Source of the DNA: Salinisphaeraceae bacterium
GTDB lineage: Bacteria > Pseudomonadota > Gammaproteobacteria > Nevskiales > Salinisphaeraceae
Direction of reading: 5' to 3'
Length of the DNA: 64,000 nucleotides
Assembly: GCA_002683405.1 (NCBI GenBank)
Contig: NYTH01000050.1
Location: 35,302 to 99,301, forward strand
In this document: positions 57,317-64,000 of the stretch, in pieces
Position numbering within the stretch: the stretch's first letter is position 1
How the letters are laid out: every line of letters begins with the position of its first letter
Program-made: the position numbers and the translations under genes
Notes under the pieces: model-generated
Seen by the model: the letters and a program-made list of their open reading frames with translations, nothing else
Database searches by the model: none
What the model was told of the DNA's origin: nothing

Positions 57317-57328
57317 CTGCCGGTCGGC

Positions 57329-57661
57329 TTACTGTGGCGCGGCGGCCGCATTCATGCGGAGCGCTTCGCGATTGTGGTGGTCGGTGATTTTTTCCTTGAA
57401 CTTGCGGGTTTGCCGGTCGAGCTTGTCCACCATGGCGTCGATCGCGGCGTACATGTCCTCGTGCTCGGCTTCCGCATGCACGGTTCGGCCGCTCAGGTGG
57501 ACAGTCGCCTCGGCCTTTCGCAGCAGCTTGCTGACTTCCAGCACCACTTCCGCGTCGATGACGTGATCGAAATGCCGCTCAACCCGCTCCAGCTTGGAGC
57601 TGACGTAGTTGCGCAGCGCATCCGTCATGTCCATGTGATGACCCGAGATATTCAAGTTCAT
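57329..57661 (-). CDS. hpf: ribosome hibernation promoting factor
   Basis: A 110-residue protein of the HPF/YfiA family that binds the 30S decoding region and stabilises hibernating ribosomes. The motifs MNLNISGHHMDMTDALRNYV and HAEAEHEDMYAAIDAMVDKL are typical, and it is the short form without a C-terminal dimerisation domain. An AGGAG precedes the ATG. It follows rpoN in the conserved order and is closed by a strong terminator. Confidence 0.96.
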   Translation of the reverse strand: MNLNISGHHMDMTDALRNYVSSKLERVERHFDHVIDAEVVLEVSKLLRKAEATVHLSGRTVHAEAEHEDMYAAIDAMVDKLDRQTRKFKEKITDHHNREALRMNAAAAPQ

Positions 57662-57776
57662 AGTGCACTCCTATTTGGCAGGATTGCTGACTCGCCGCGA
57701 GCGGATCCCGCGGCGACTACCGGTGCACAACCGGGCGACCCGCGCCCGGCAGTACACCAAGGCGCAGGCCGGGGCA

Positions 57777-59213
57777 TCAGGCCCGCTCCCTACGCTCGTG
57801 CGAGGGGGCAATACCCAACCCCTCGCGGTATTTGGCGATGGTACGTCGCGCCACCTTGATGCCCTCGTCCAGCAGCATGCTGGCCAGCTTGCTGTCCGAC
57901 AGGGGTTTGGCAGGGGGTTCGGCGGCGACCATGCGTTTGATCATGGCCTGAATGGCGGTGGCGGAACAGGTGCCGCCATCGGTGGTGGAGACGCGGCTGG
58001 AGAAGAAATACTTCAGCTCGAACAGGCCGCGGGGCGTCTGCATGAACTTGTTGGCGGTCGCGCGCGACACGGTGGACTCGTGGACCCCGAGTTGGTCGGA
58101 AATATCACGCAGCACCAACGGTTTCATCGCTTCTTCGCCATACTCCAGGAAGGCGCGCTGTTCCTCCACTATACATTGTGCGACCTGCAACAGGGTCTCG
58201 TTCCGGCTTTTCAGGCTGTTGAGAAAAAAACGGGCTTCCTGCAGGTGCTCGCGCAGGGTGGACTGGTCCTCGCTGCGGTCGGCCCGCTTGACCAGCGCCA
58301 GGTATTCCGGATTGATCCGGATGCGCGGCGCAATATCCGGATTGAGCGACACCGTCCAGCGGCCCTGCTGCCGCGCCACGAACACCTCGGGGACCACGTA
58401 CTGGGATTCGTGGTCGGAAAAGCTTTCGCCCGGATGCGGCTGAAGCTGCTGGATGGCCGCGATCATCGCGTCCAGCCGCTCGCCGTCATCGCTGCCGAGC
58501 CAGCGCAGCAGGGCGGCCCGATCGCCGTTGGCGAGCAACGCCAGCTGATCCTCGGCGACCAGGCGTTCAGCGTCGTTCAGGCCCGGGGTGTCGTCGTCGA
58601 GCTGGCCCAGCTGGAGGGTGAGGCACTCGCGCAGGTCGCGGGCCGCCACGCCAGGCGGGTCGAACTCCTGAATGCAGGCGAGCACGTCCTCCAGGCCGTC
58701 GCGGTCCAGCGCGGTTTCTTCAAGCAGTCGCTGCGCCAGTTCATCCCACTCGCGCAGATAGCCGTGCTCGTCGATGGCGTCGACGATGTAGGCGGCCGCC
58801 CGGGCCTGGTCGGGTGAAAACGGCTGCAGCCCGGCCTGCCACGACAGGTGCTCGCGCAGGTCGGGCGCCTCGTGCATGTTGGCCTGGCGGTAGTCGTGCA
58901 GCGCGTCCTCGTCGGCGCTGCTGCGCTCGCCCTTGGGCGGCGCGCTCTGGTAGATGTCGTCCCAGTCGGCGTCGACCGGCAGATTCTCGGGGATGTCCTC
59001 GTCGCGGCCGCGCTTGTCGTCGGCGCTGTCCTGCTGCTGTTCGGGCGCGGGCGTTTCGCCGTCTTCGACCTCCAGCATGAGGTTGCTCTCGAGCGCCTGC
59101 TGGATTTCGGTATGCAGGTCGAGCGTGGAGAGCTGCAGCATGCGGATGGCCTGCTGCAGCGCCGGGGTCATGGTCAGCGACTGCCCTATCTTGAGGGACA
59201 GTGATTGTTTCAC
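57777..59213 (-). CDS. rpoN: RNA polymerase sigma-54 factor
   Basis: Alternative sigma factor requiring enhancer-binding activators. The 478-residue protein has an N-terminal Gln-rich activator-interacting region I (SLTMTPALQQAIRMLQLS). An acidic region II (about 50-105, with many Asp/Glu), the core-binding domain, a helix-turn-helix (ISDQLGVHESTVSRATANKF) and the RpoN box (ARRTIAKYREGL) follow. No enhancer-binding protein gene is present in the window; the usual GlrR is missing. Confidence 0.97.
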   Translation of the reverse strand: MKQSLSLKIGQSLTMTPALQQAIRMLQLSTLDLHTEIQQALESNLMLEVEDGETPAPEQQQDSADDKRGRDEDIPENLPVDADWDDIYQSAPPKGERSSADEDALHDYRQANMHEAPDLREHLSWQAGLQPFSPDQARAAAYIVDAIDEHGYLREWDELAQRLLEETALDRDGLEDVLACIQEFDPPGVAARDLRECLTLQLGQLDDDTPGLNDAERLVAEDQLALLANGDRAALLRWLGSDDGERLDAMIAAIQQLQPHPGESFSDHESQYVVPEVFVARQQGRWTVSLNPDIAPRIRINPEYLALVKRADRSEDQSTLREHLQEARFFLNSLKSRNETLLQVAQCIVEEQRAFLEYGEEAMKPLVLRDISDQLGVHESTVSRATANKFMQTPRGLFELKYFFSSRVSTTDGGTCSATAIQAMIKRMVAAEPPAKPLSDSKLASMLLDEGIKVARRTIAKYREGLGIAPSHERRERA

Positions 59214-59253
59214 TGGGCCTCCTCGCGTTCGTCAGTAGGGCGGCGGCTTCGTC

Positions 59254-60000
59254 TCACAGGCGGAAATCCTCGCCCAGATATACCTTGCGGACCTTTTCGT
59301 CGGCCAGTACGTCCTCGCGGTTACCTGCCGCGATGACGCTGCCTTCGCTCAATATGTAGGCGTGCTCGCAGATTCCCAGGGTTTCGCGCACGTTGTGATC
59401 GGTAATGAGCACGCCGATGCCGCGATCCTGAAGGTGGCGCACGATGCTGCGGATATCGCCTATGGAGATCGGATCAATACCGGCAAACGGTTCATCCAGC
59501 AGGATGAAGCTGGGTTCGGCCGCCAGGGCGCGCGCAATTTCCACGCGCCGGCGCTCGCCGCCGGACAGATTGATGCCCTTGGCGTCGGCGATGTGGTTGA
59601 TGTGCAGCTCGTCGAGCAGGCTGCTCAGCCGCGCCTCACGCTCGCGCGGTCGCAAATCCTTGCGGACCTGCAGAATCGCCATGATGTTGTCGCTCACGCT
59701 CAGCTTGCGGAATACCGACGCCTCCTGCGGCAGATAGCCCACCCCCAGCCGGGCGCGGGCATGCATGGGCAGCCGCGTCAGATTCTCGTCGCCGAGGAAT
59801 ATCTGACCGGCATCCGGCTGCACCAGACCAACAATCATGTAGAACGACGTGGTCTTGCCGGCGCCGTTCGGCCCGAGCAGGCCGACGACTTCGCCGCTGC
59901 GGACTTTCAGCGACACGTTCTCCACCACCCAGCGGTCACGGCCGCGGTAGCGCTTGCACAGGCCTTCGGCGCGCAGCGTCTTTGTCTTTGTCGGGTCCAT
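59254..60000 (-). CDS. lptB: LPS export ABC transporter ATP-binding protein LptB
   Basis: ATPase of the LptB2FGC complex that extracts LPS from the inner membrane. The 248-residue protein has Walker [13 protein letters not shown], signature [15 protein letters not shown] and Walker [14 protein letters not shown], plus the switch His in ITDHNV. It lies 5 bases after lptA and 40 bases before rpoN, the standard order. Confidence 0.97.
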   Translation of the reverse strand: MDPTKTKTLRAEGLCKRYRGRDRWVVENVSLKVRSGEVVGLLGPNGAGKTTSFYMIVGLVQPDAGQIFLGDENLTRLPMHARARLGVGYLPQEASVFRKLSVSDNIMAILQVRKDLRPREREARLSSLLDELHINHIADAKGINLSGGERRRVEIARALAAEPSFILLDEPFAGIDPISIGDIRSIVRHLQDRGIGVLITDHNVRETLGICEHAYILSEGSVIAAGNREDVLADEKVRKVYLGEDFRL

Positions 60001-60005
60001 GCGCG

Positions 60006-60623
60006 TCAGCGCGGCTCGGCCGCGGGCAGATCGGCGGCAGGCGGCTGGCTGCCGGCGTCGGATTCGGGCTGGATGGTGATGCGTACGCGATCGCCGTCCG
60101 GCGCGCTTTCGGCCTGGGTGGTGGCGGTGTTGATGTGGTGGCGGATGGTTTCGCCGCTGATCACGTCACCGCCGCGCTCCACCAGTGCCTTGCCGGTCAG
60201 CACGATCACCGCCTTGCTGGATCGGTACTCCATGCGGTCGGCGTGGCCGGTGACCAGGCTTTCGGAGTTCTCGTCCGGCGGCTTGCGCAGGGTGGCCGGC
60301 GCGCCCGTCAGCACCGCTTCGATGGCGCCCGAGTCGGTGTTGCGGCTGATGGTCAGCTGTTTGCCCCGCAGCTCCAGTCCGCCCTGTTCCAGGAAAACCC
60401 GGCCGCGGTAGACGCTCACGCCGGTGCGCTGGGAGTACTCGGCCTCGTCGGCCTCGATGTTGATCGGGTAGCTCGCCGTGGGCCGGTCACGCTCGGCCGC
60501 GGCCGCTTCACCGTTGCCACTGCGCTGCGCCAGCAGCGGAGAGCTTGTCAGCAGGCCGGCGGCGACCAGGGCGGCCGCCCAGAATCGGCCCGCCGGTATC
60601 GGGCGGAGGCGTTCAGGGTTCAT
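60006..60623 (-). CDS. lptA: lipopolysaccharide transport periplasmic protein LptA
   Basis: Periplasmic bridge that carries LPS between LptC and the outer membrane LptD. The 205-residue protein has a signal peptide ([16 protein letters not shown]) and an OstA-type beta-jellyroll ([34 protein letters not shown]). The C-terminal tail is Pro/Ala-rich. It overlaps lptC by 11 bases. Confidence 0.94.
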   Translation of the reverse strand: MNPERLRPIPAGRFWAAALVAAGLLTSSPLLAQRSGNGEAAAAERDRPTASYPINIEADEAEYSQRTGVSVYRGRVFLEQGGLELRGKQLTISRNTDSGAIEAVLTGAPATLRKPPDENSESLVTGHADRMEYRSSKAVIVLTGKALVERGGDVISGETIRHHINTATTQAESAPDGDRVRITIQPESDAGSQPPAADLPAAEPR

Positions 60624-61176
60624 AGCGCACGCTTACATCGTTGTGCAATTTCAGACGGTCATCTTCCAGGAAAACCGTCATGCCGGTGCCCTGGGCGGTG
60701 CGGGCGCCACTGCGCGCGGTGACGCGGGATTCGGTCTCGATCCGGTTGCGATTGGGCCGGATCCAGGCTTCATCGGTTTCGATCTTCACGTTGTCGCCAT
60801 CGTCGCGGCGCATGGTCGCGCTGACGTTGTCGCGCAGCAGGATTTCCTCCTGCCCGGGCGGCACGTGGCCGTGATCGGCGTGCAGAATCCATTCGCCCGA
60901 GGCCGCCGCGTCATCCGCGTCGCTGCCGCCCATGTAGTGTACGTCAATGTCGGTAAGCTCCGAGGTGTCGTCGGGAAAATGCAGCGATTCGGTGACGTCC
61001 ATCCGGTAGGCGAGCAGGCCCTGCGGGTTCATCTGCCTGACCGTGGCGCGCCGCAGGTAGTAGTCGCTGTTTTCGGGCAGATCGACGCGCGGCAGCATGC
61101 GCTCGCCCAGGCTGCCGTAATGCAGGACGGCCATCGCCACCAGCGCCAGCAGCAGGACACTCAGGGCGGTCCGCAT
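60613..61176 (-). CDS. lptC: LPS export protein LptC
   Basis: Bitopic inner-membrane protein passing LPS from LptB2FG to LptA. The 187-residue protein has one N-terminal helix (TALSVLLLALVAMAVLHYG) and a periplasmic jellyroll with the typical TATMxR-like pattern (DNVSATMRRDDGDNVKIETD). It shares one base with the kdsC stop (TGATG overlap) and 11 with lptA, indicating tight coupling. Confidence 0.93.
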   Translation of the reverse strand: MRTALSVLLLALVAMAVLHYGSLGERMLPRVDLPENSDYYLRRATVRQMNPQGLLAYRMDVTESLHFPDDTSELTDIDVHYMGGSDADDAAASGEWILHADHGHVPPGQEEILLRDNVSATMRRDDGDNVKIETDEAWIRPNRNRIETESRVTARSGARTAQGTGMTVFLEDDRLKLHNDVSVRYEP

Positions 61177-61688
61177 CAGCGGGCCGCCTCCCGGGCGCTG
61201 ATAAGCATGTCGCAGGCTTCGCGCACCGCGCCGTGGCCGCCCGCCCGCTGGCTTACCCAGTCGGCCGCCGCCAGCACCTCGTCGACGGCGTCGGGGACCG
61301 CCAGCGCCAGCCCGGCGGTTTCCATGATCTGCAGATCCGGCAGGTCATCGCCCATGACCGCCGCTGCGGTGGGCGCCACGCCCAGCGTCTCGCACAGTTC
61401 GCTGAAGGCGGGTCGCTTGTCGTCGACCGCCATGTAGATGTACTGCAGGCCCAGCGCGAGCAGGCGATCCTCTACCGGTCGGCTGGGGCGGCCGCTGATG
61501 ACGGCCGGCGTGATGCCCATGGCCTGCAGCCGTTTCAGACCCAGCCCGTCGCGCACGTGCATGGTCTTGAATTCGGTGCCTTCGGGGCCGAGATAAAGCC
61601 GGCCGTCGGTCATGACGCCGTCCACGTCGAATACCACCAGCTCGATGCGGCTGGCGAGTTCGGTCAGTTGCTGGGGCGCGAGTGGCAT
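61176..61688 (-). CDS. kdsC: 3-deoxy-D-manno-octulosonate 8-phosphate phosphatase
   Basis: HAD-family phosphatase releasing Kdo for LPS. The 170-residue protein has the catalytic DVDGVMTDGRLYLG, later ISGRPSRPVEDR and VMGDDLPDLQIM. It lies between kdsD and lptC in the conserved LPS block and is the short, single-domain type expected for KdsC. Confidence 0.96.
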   Translation of the reverse strand: MPLAPQQLTELASRIELVVFDVDGVMTDGRLYLGPEGTEFKTMHVRDGLGLKRLQAMGITPAVISGRPSRPVEDRLLALGLQYIYMAVDDKRPAFSELCETLGVAPTAAAVMGDDLPDLQIMETAGLALAVPDAVDEVLAAADWVSQRAGGHGAVREACDMLISAREAAR

Positions 61689-61718
61689 GGTCTTGAAAGG
61701 CTCCGGAACAAAAAAAGG

Positions 61719-62735
61719 CTACAGCACGCCTGCGCGCAGCAGGTCGTGCATGTTGAGCGCGCCGATCGCGCGACCCTGATCATCCAGCACGAACAGGCCG
61801 TTAATCTTGCGCTGCTCCATGATGCGCAGCGCCTCGGCGGCGAGCATGTCGGCCCGGCCGGTCAGGGGCGAGGCGGTCATGACCTCGGTCACCGGGCTGT
61901 CGACGTTGGCGCCCTGGTCCAGCGCCCGACGCAGATCGCCATCGGTAAACAGGCCGGTGAGTTGGCCGTTTGCATCGGCAACGCCGGTCATGCCCAGCTG
62001 CTTGGCCGTCATTTCGAGCAGCGCGTCGCGCAGACGGGCCTGCTCGGTGACGACCGGCAGGGCCTCGCCCGTGTGCATCAGATCGGACAGTCGCAGCAGC
62101 AACCGGCGGCCGAGTGCGCCGCCGGGATGGGCGCGCGCAAAGTCCTCGGCGGTGAATTCGCGCGCTTCCAGCAGCGCAATTGCCAGCGCATCCCCCATGG
62201 CCAGACTGGCGGTGGTGCTGGCTGTAGGCGCGAGGTCGAGCGGGCAGGCTTCAGCCGGCACGCTCACGTCCAGATGCACGTCGGCCAGGCGGGCCAGCGT
62301 GGAGTCGGGTCGGCCGGTCAGGGCAATCAGCGGTACGCCCAGGCGCTTGACCAGCGGCAGGATCGTGAGCACTTCCGCGGTTTCACCGGAGTTCGACAGG
62401 GCGAGCAGGACGTCGCCGGCGGTAATCATGCCCAGATCGCCGTGGCTGGCCTCGCCGGGGTGCACGAAAAACGCGGGCGTACCGGTGGAGGCCAGCGTTG
62501 CGGCAATCTTGCCGCCCACGTGACCCGACTTGCCCATCCCGGTCACCACCACCCGGCCCCGGCAGGCATATAGCTGCCGGCAGGCGTCTGCAAAGCGGTT
62601 GTCGATGCGTCGTTCCAGGTCGGCAATGGCCTGCGCCTCGATACGCAGCACCCGGCGCCCCTGCTCGATGAGCGGCGCGTTGCCAAGCGTGGCCGAGTCG
62701 CCAGTCGCGCGGTGCTGTGTCACGGATTCCTGCAT
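61719..62735 (-). CDS. kdsD: D-arabinose 5-phosphate isomerase
   Basis: Converts ribulose 5-phosphate to arabinose 5-phosphate, the Kdo precursor. The 338-residue protein has an N-terminal SIS domain (VVVTGMGKSGHVGGKIAATL, HPGEASHGDLGMI, SNSGETAEVL) and two C-terminal CBS domains (about 210-335). It starts the kdsD-kdsC-lptC run, 88 bases from yrbG; a TTGCTAGCAA palindrome is at 62798-62807. Confidence 0.96.
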   Translation of the reverse strand: MQESVTQHRATGDSATLGNAPLIEQGRRVLRIEAQAIADLERRIDNRFADACRQLYACRGRVVVTGMGKSGHVGGKIAATLASTGTPAFFVHPGEASHGDLGMITAGDVLLALSNSGETAEVLTILPLVKRLGVPLIALTGRPDSTLARLADVHLDVSVPAEACPLDLAPTASTTASLAMGDALAIALLEAREFTAEDFARAHPGGALGRRLLLRLSDLMHTGEALPVVTEQARLRDALLEMTAKQLGMTGVADANGQLTGLFTDGDLRRALDQGANVDSPVTEVMTASPLTGRADMLAAEALRIMEQRKINGLFVLDDQGRAIGALNMHDLLRAGVL

Positions 62736-62823
62736 GCGGCCAGCATAACCTCATGTCGGCCCTTGTTCATGCTGTTATCGGCAATACGGCCTGTTTATTG
62801 CTAGCAACCAGGGCGCTGCGGCG

Positions 62824-63780
62824 CTATTGGCCGACGCTGGTGACGTAGAGCGCGCCCTCGTAGATCACGAACACGACCAGCAGCGCCGCGCCCGCCAGCC
62901 GGCCCACGTGGCGGGCGGGCAGGGCGCAGAGCGCCACCAGCGCCAGCGTCAGGCCCAGCATGACGGGCAGGTCACGCAGCAGCAGATCGCGGCTGACCCA
63001 GCCGGGGGCAAGCAGCGCCGGAACCGGCAGAACCGCCAGCAGGTTGAACAGATTGGAGCCCACCACGTTGCCGAGCACCAGATCGTGCTCGCGCTTGGCC
63101 ACGGCGGCGATGGCGGTGGCCAGTTCCGGCAGGCTGGTGCCCACTGCGACGATGGTCAGGCCGACCACAAGCTCGCTGACGCCCAGGGCATAGGCGATGT
63201 TCGATGCGCCCCAGACCAGCATCTGCGAGCTGACGGGGAGCAGAACCAGCCCGATAAGTAGGCTGATCCAAGCCCCTTTCAGGCCGATTCCCTCGGGGAT
63301 TTCGAGCTCCGCGGTGACCGGATCGTCCTCGCCGCGCAGCGCGGCGCGGGCGATGATGAACAGCACGCCCGCCAGCCCGGCCAGCATGAGCACGCCGTCC
63401 AGCACGGACAGCTGCCCATCCAGCGCCATGAGCAGGATGCCAACGCTGACCAGGACCAGCAGCGGCAGCTCGCGCCGCATCAGGCCCTGGCCCACCGCGA
63501 CCGGCGCCAGCACGGCGGCGCAGCCCAAAACCAGCGAGATGTTGGCGATGTTCGAGCCCACCACGTTGCCGATGGCCAGGTCGGCCTTGCCCTGCAGCGC
63601 CGCCACGATGGCCACGACCATTTCCGGTAGCGACGTGCCAATGCCCACGAGGGTCAGGCCCACCAGCAGGGTGGGTACGCCGAAATGCCGGGCAATCGCC
63701 GCGGCGCCCACCACGAAGCGATCCGCGCTGAAGACCAGCAGGACCAGTCCGGCAACAACACTGGCAAGGCTGAGCAACAT
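62824..63780 (-). CDS. yrbG: calcium/sodium antiporter (YrbG/CaxA-like)
   Basis: CaCA-superfamily exchanger with about ten helices. The 318-residue protein has two inverted alpha repeats, GIGTSLPEMVVAIVAALQGK and the second repeat GTSLPELATAIAAVAKR. NVVGSNIANISLVLGC and NVVGSNLFNLLAVLP are the paired cation-site motifs. ATG 63780 gives a length near that of E. coli YrbG (325). Its place before kdsD matches E. coli. Confidence 0.94.
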   Translation of the reverse strand: MLLSLASVVAGLVLLVFSADRFVVGAAAIARHFGVPTLLVGLTLVGIGTSLPEMVVAIVAALQGKADLAIGNVVGSNIANISLVLGCAAVLAPVAVGQGLMRRELPLLVLVSVGILLMALDGQLSVLDGVLMLAGLAGVLFIIARAALRGEDDPVTAELEIPEGIGLKGAWISLLIGLVLLPVSSQMLVWGASNIAYALGVSELVVGLTIVAVGTSLPELATAIAAVAKREHDLVLGNVVGSNLFNLLAVLPVPALLAPGWVSRDLLLRDLPVMLGLTLALVALCALPARHVGRLAGAALLVVFVIYEGALYVTSVGQ

Positions 63781-63912
63781 GACGGTTCCGGCGAAGAGTA
63801 GGTGGCGTGATGATTGCGTGGCGCCGCGCGGGCTGTATGCCCGAGATGTCCGCAGCGTCCGGGCCGCGCAGTCTAGTGTAGTGCGCCACACTGTCTAGCG
63901 CTTATACCGGCC

Positions 63913-63995
63913 CCATTTTCCGCCATGCGGCGTTGCACCTCCTCGCCATAGCTACGGCTATGACTCGTCGGCGCGCCTTGCGTGACGAAAAATGG
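63913..63995. repeat. long imperfect hairpin, REP-like
   Basis: About 40-base arms begin CCATTTTCCGCCATGCGG on the left, and the right arm ends GACGAAAAATGG (63984-63995). They pair with scattered mismatches, with a central CATAGC-TACG-GCTATG. It lies beyond yrbG at the window edge with no gene start nearby. It looks like an extragenic palindromic repeat, but only one copy is visible here. Confidence 0.6.
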
Positions 63996-64000
63996 AACTC

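Overview
The window is a GC-rich stretch (about two-thirds G+C by eye, not computed) of what looks like a chromosome from an aerobic Gram-negative gammaproteobacterium. The evidence is the gene content and order: ftsY-ftsE-ftsX-rpoH, the yrbG-kdsD-kdsC-lptC-lptA-lptB-rpoN-hpf-ptsN-rapZ block, thiD-thiE-hemL, a glrK-qseG pair, cysJI, and an aa3 cytochrome oxidase cluster. HPr kinase next to rapZ points to a lineage outside the enterics, such as the Xanthomonadales or Nevskiales/Salinisphaerales neighbourhood, but I cannot place the genus. Gene density is high. I see no tRNA, rRNA, CRISPR array, intact insertion sequence, prophage or integron, so this is core rather than accessory DNA.

Left part (1-11.7 kb): a 5'-truncated ECF sigma factor with its RskA-type anti-sigma factor, a DUF547 protein, glycerol kinase, acetylglutamate kinase, pyrE, a catalytically complete exonuclease III in the position where pseudomonads carry crc, an AmpG-like permease, a DUF4139 protein, and a bioH-bioD pair. 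From 11.7 to 19.8 kb is the respiratory module: coxB (with fused cytochrome c), coxA, a 44-residue membrane protein, ctaG, coxC, then SURF1, an SCO-like protein, haem A synthase and haem O synthase. Together these encode the enzyme, its copper delivery and its haem A supply. cysJI follows at 20.7-24.4 kb.

Middle part (24-44.6 kb): an AlkA-like glycosylase, then a long leftward run of rpoH, ftsX, ftsE, ftsY, hemL, thiE and thiD. A 514-base gene-free stretch at 31.94-32.45 kb holds three exact DnaA boxes and AT-rich tracts. Next come a CpdA-like phosphodiesterase overlapping head-to-head with an O-methyltransferase, a diguanylate cyclase, and the activated-methyl cycle genes metF, ahcY and metK. 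metK has a 32-bp near-perfect palindrome just before its start. PPi-dependent phosphofructokinase, adk, rnd, an unknown membrane protein and mpl follow. Mpl and the AmpG-like permease together suggest active peptidoglycan recycling.

Right part (44.6-64 kb): a 1.1-kb gene-poor, partly AT-rich gap, then glrK-qseG without its usual response regulator, pmbA, an MMPL-type exporter and mgtE. The rest is the nitrogen-type PTS and envelope block: ptsI, HPr, an EIIA of the mannose family, rapZ, a short HprK, ptsN, hpf, rpoN, lptB, lptA, lptC, kdsC, kdsD and yrbG. It combines phosphotransfer signalling, sigma-54, ribosome hibernation and LPS precursor supply and export in one leftward-reading block.

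I found no wholly new multigene system. The strongest unexplained signals are the DnaA-box cluster, the metK palindrome, the sigma-E-type promoter before rpoH, the N-terminally reduced HprK, the orphaned GlrK kinase, and two divergent gene pairs whose start codons abut or overlap.
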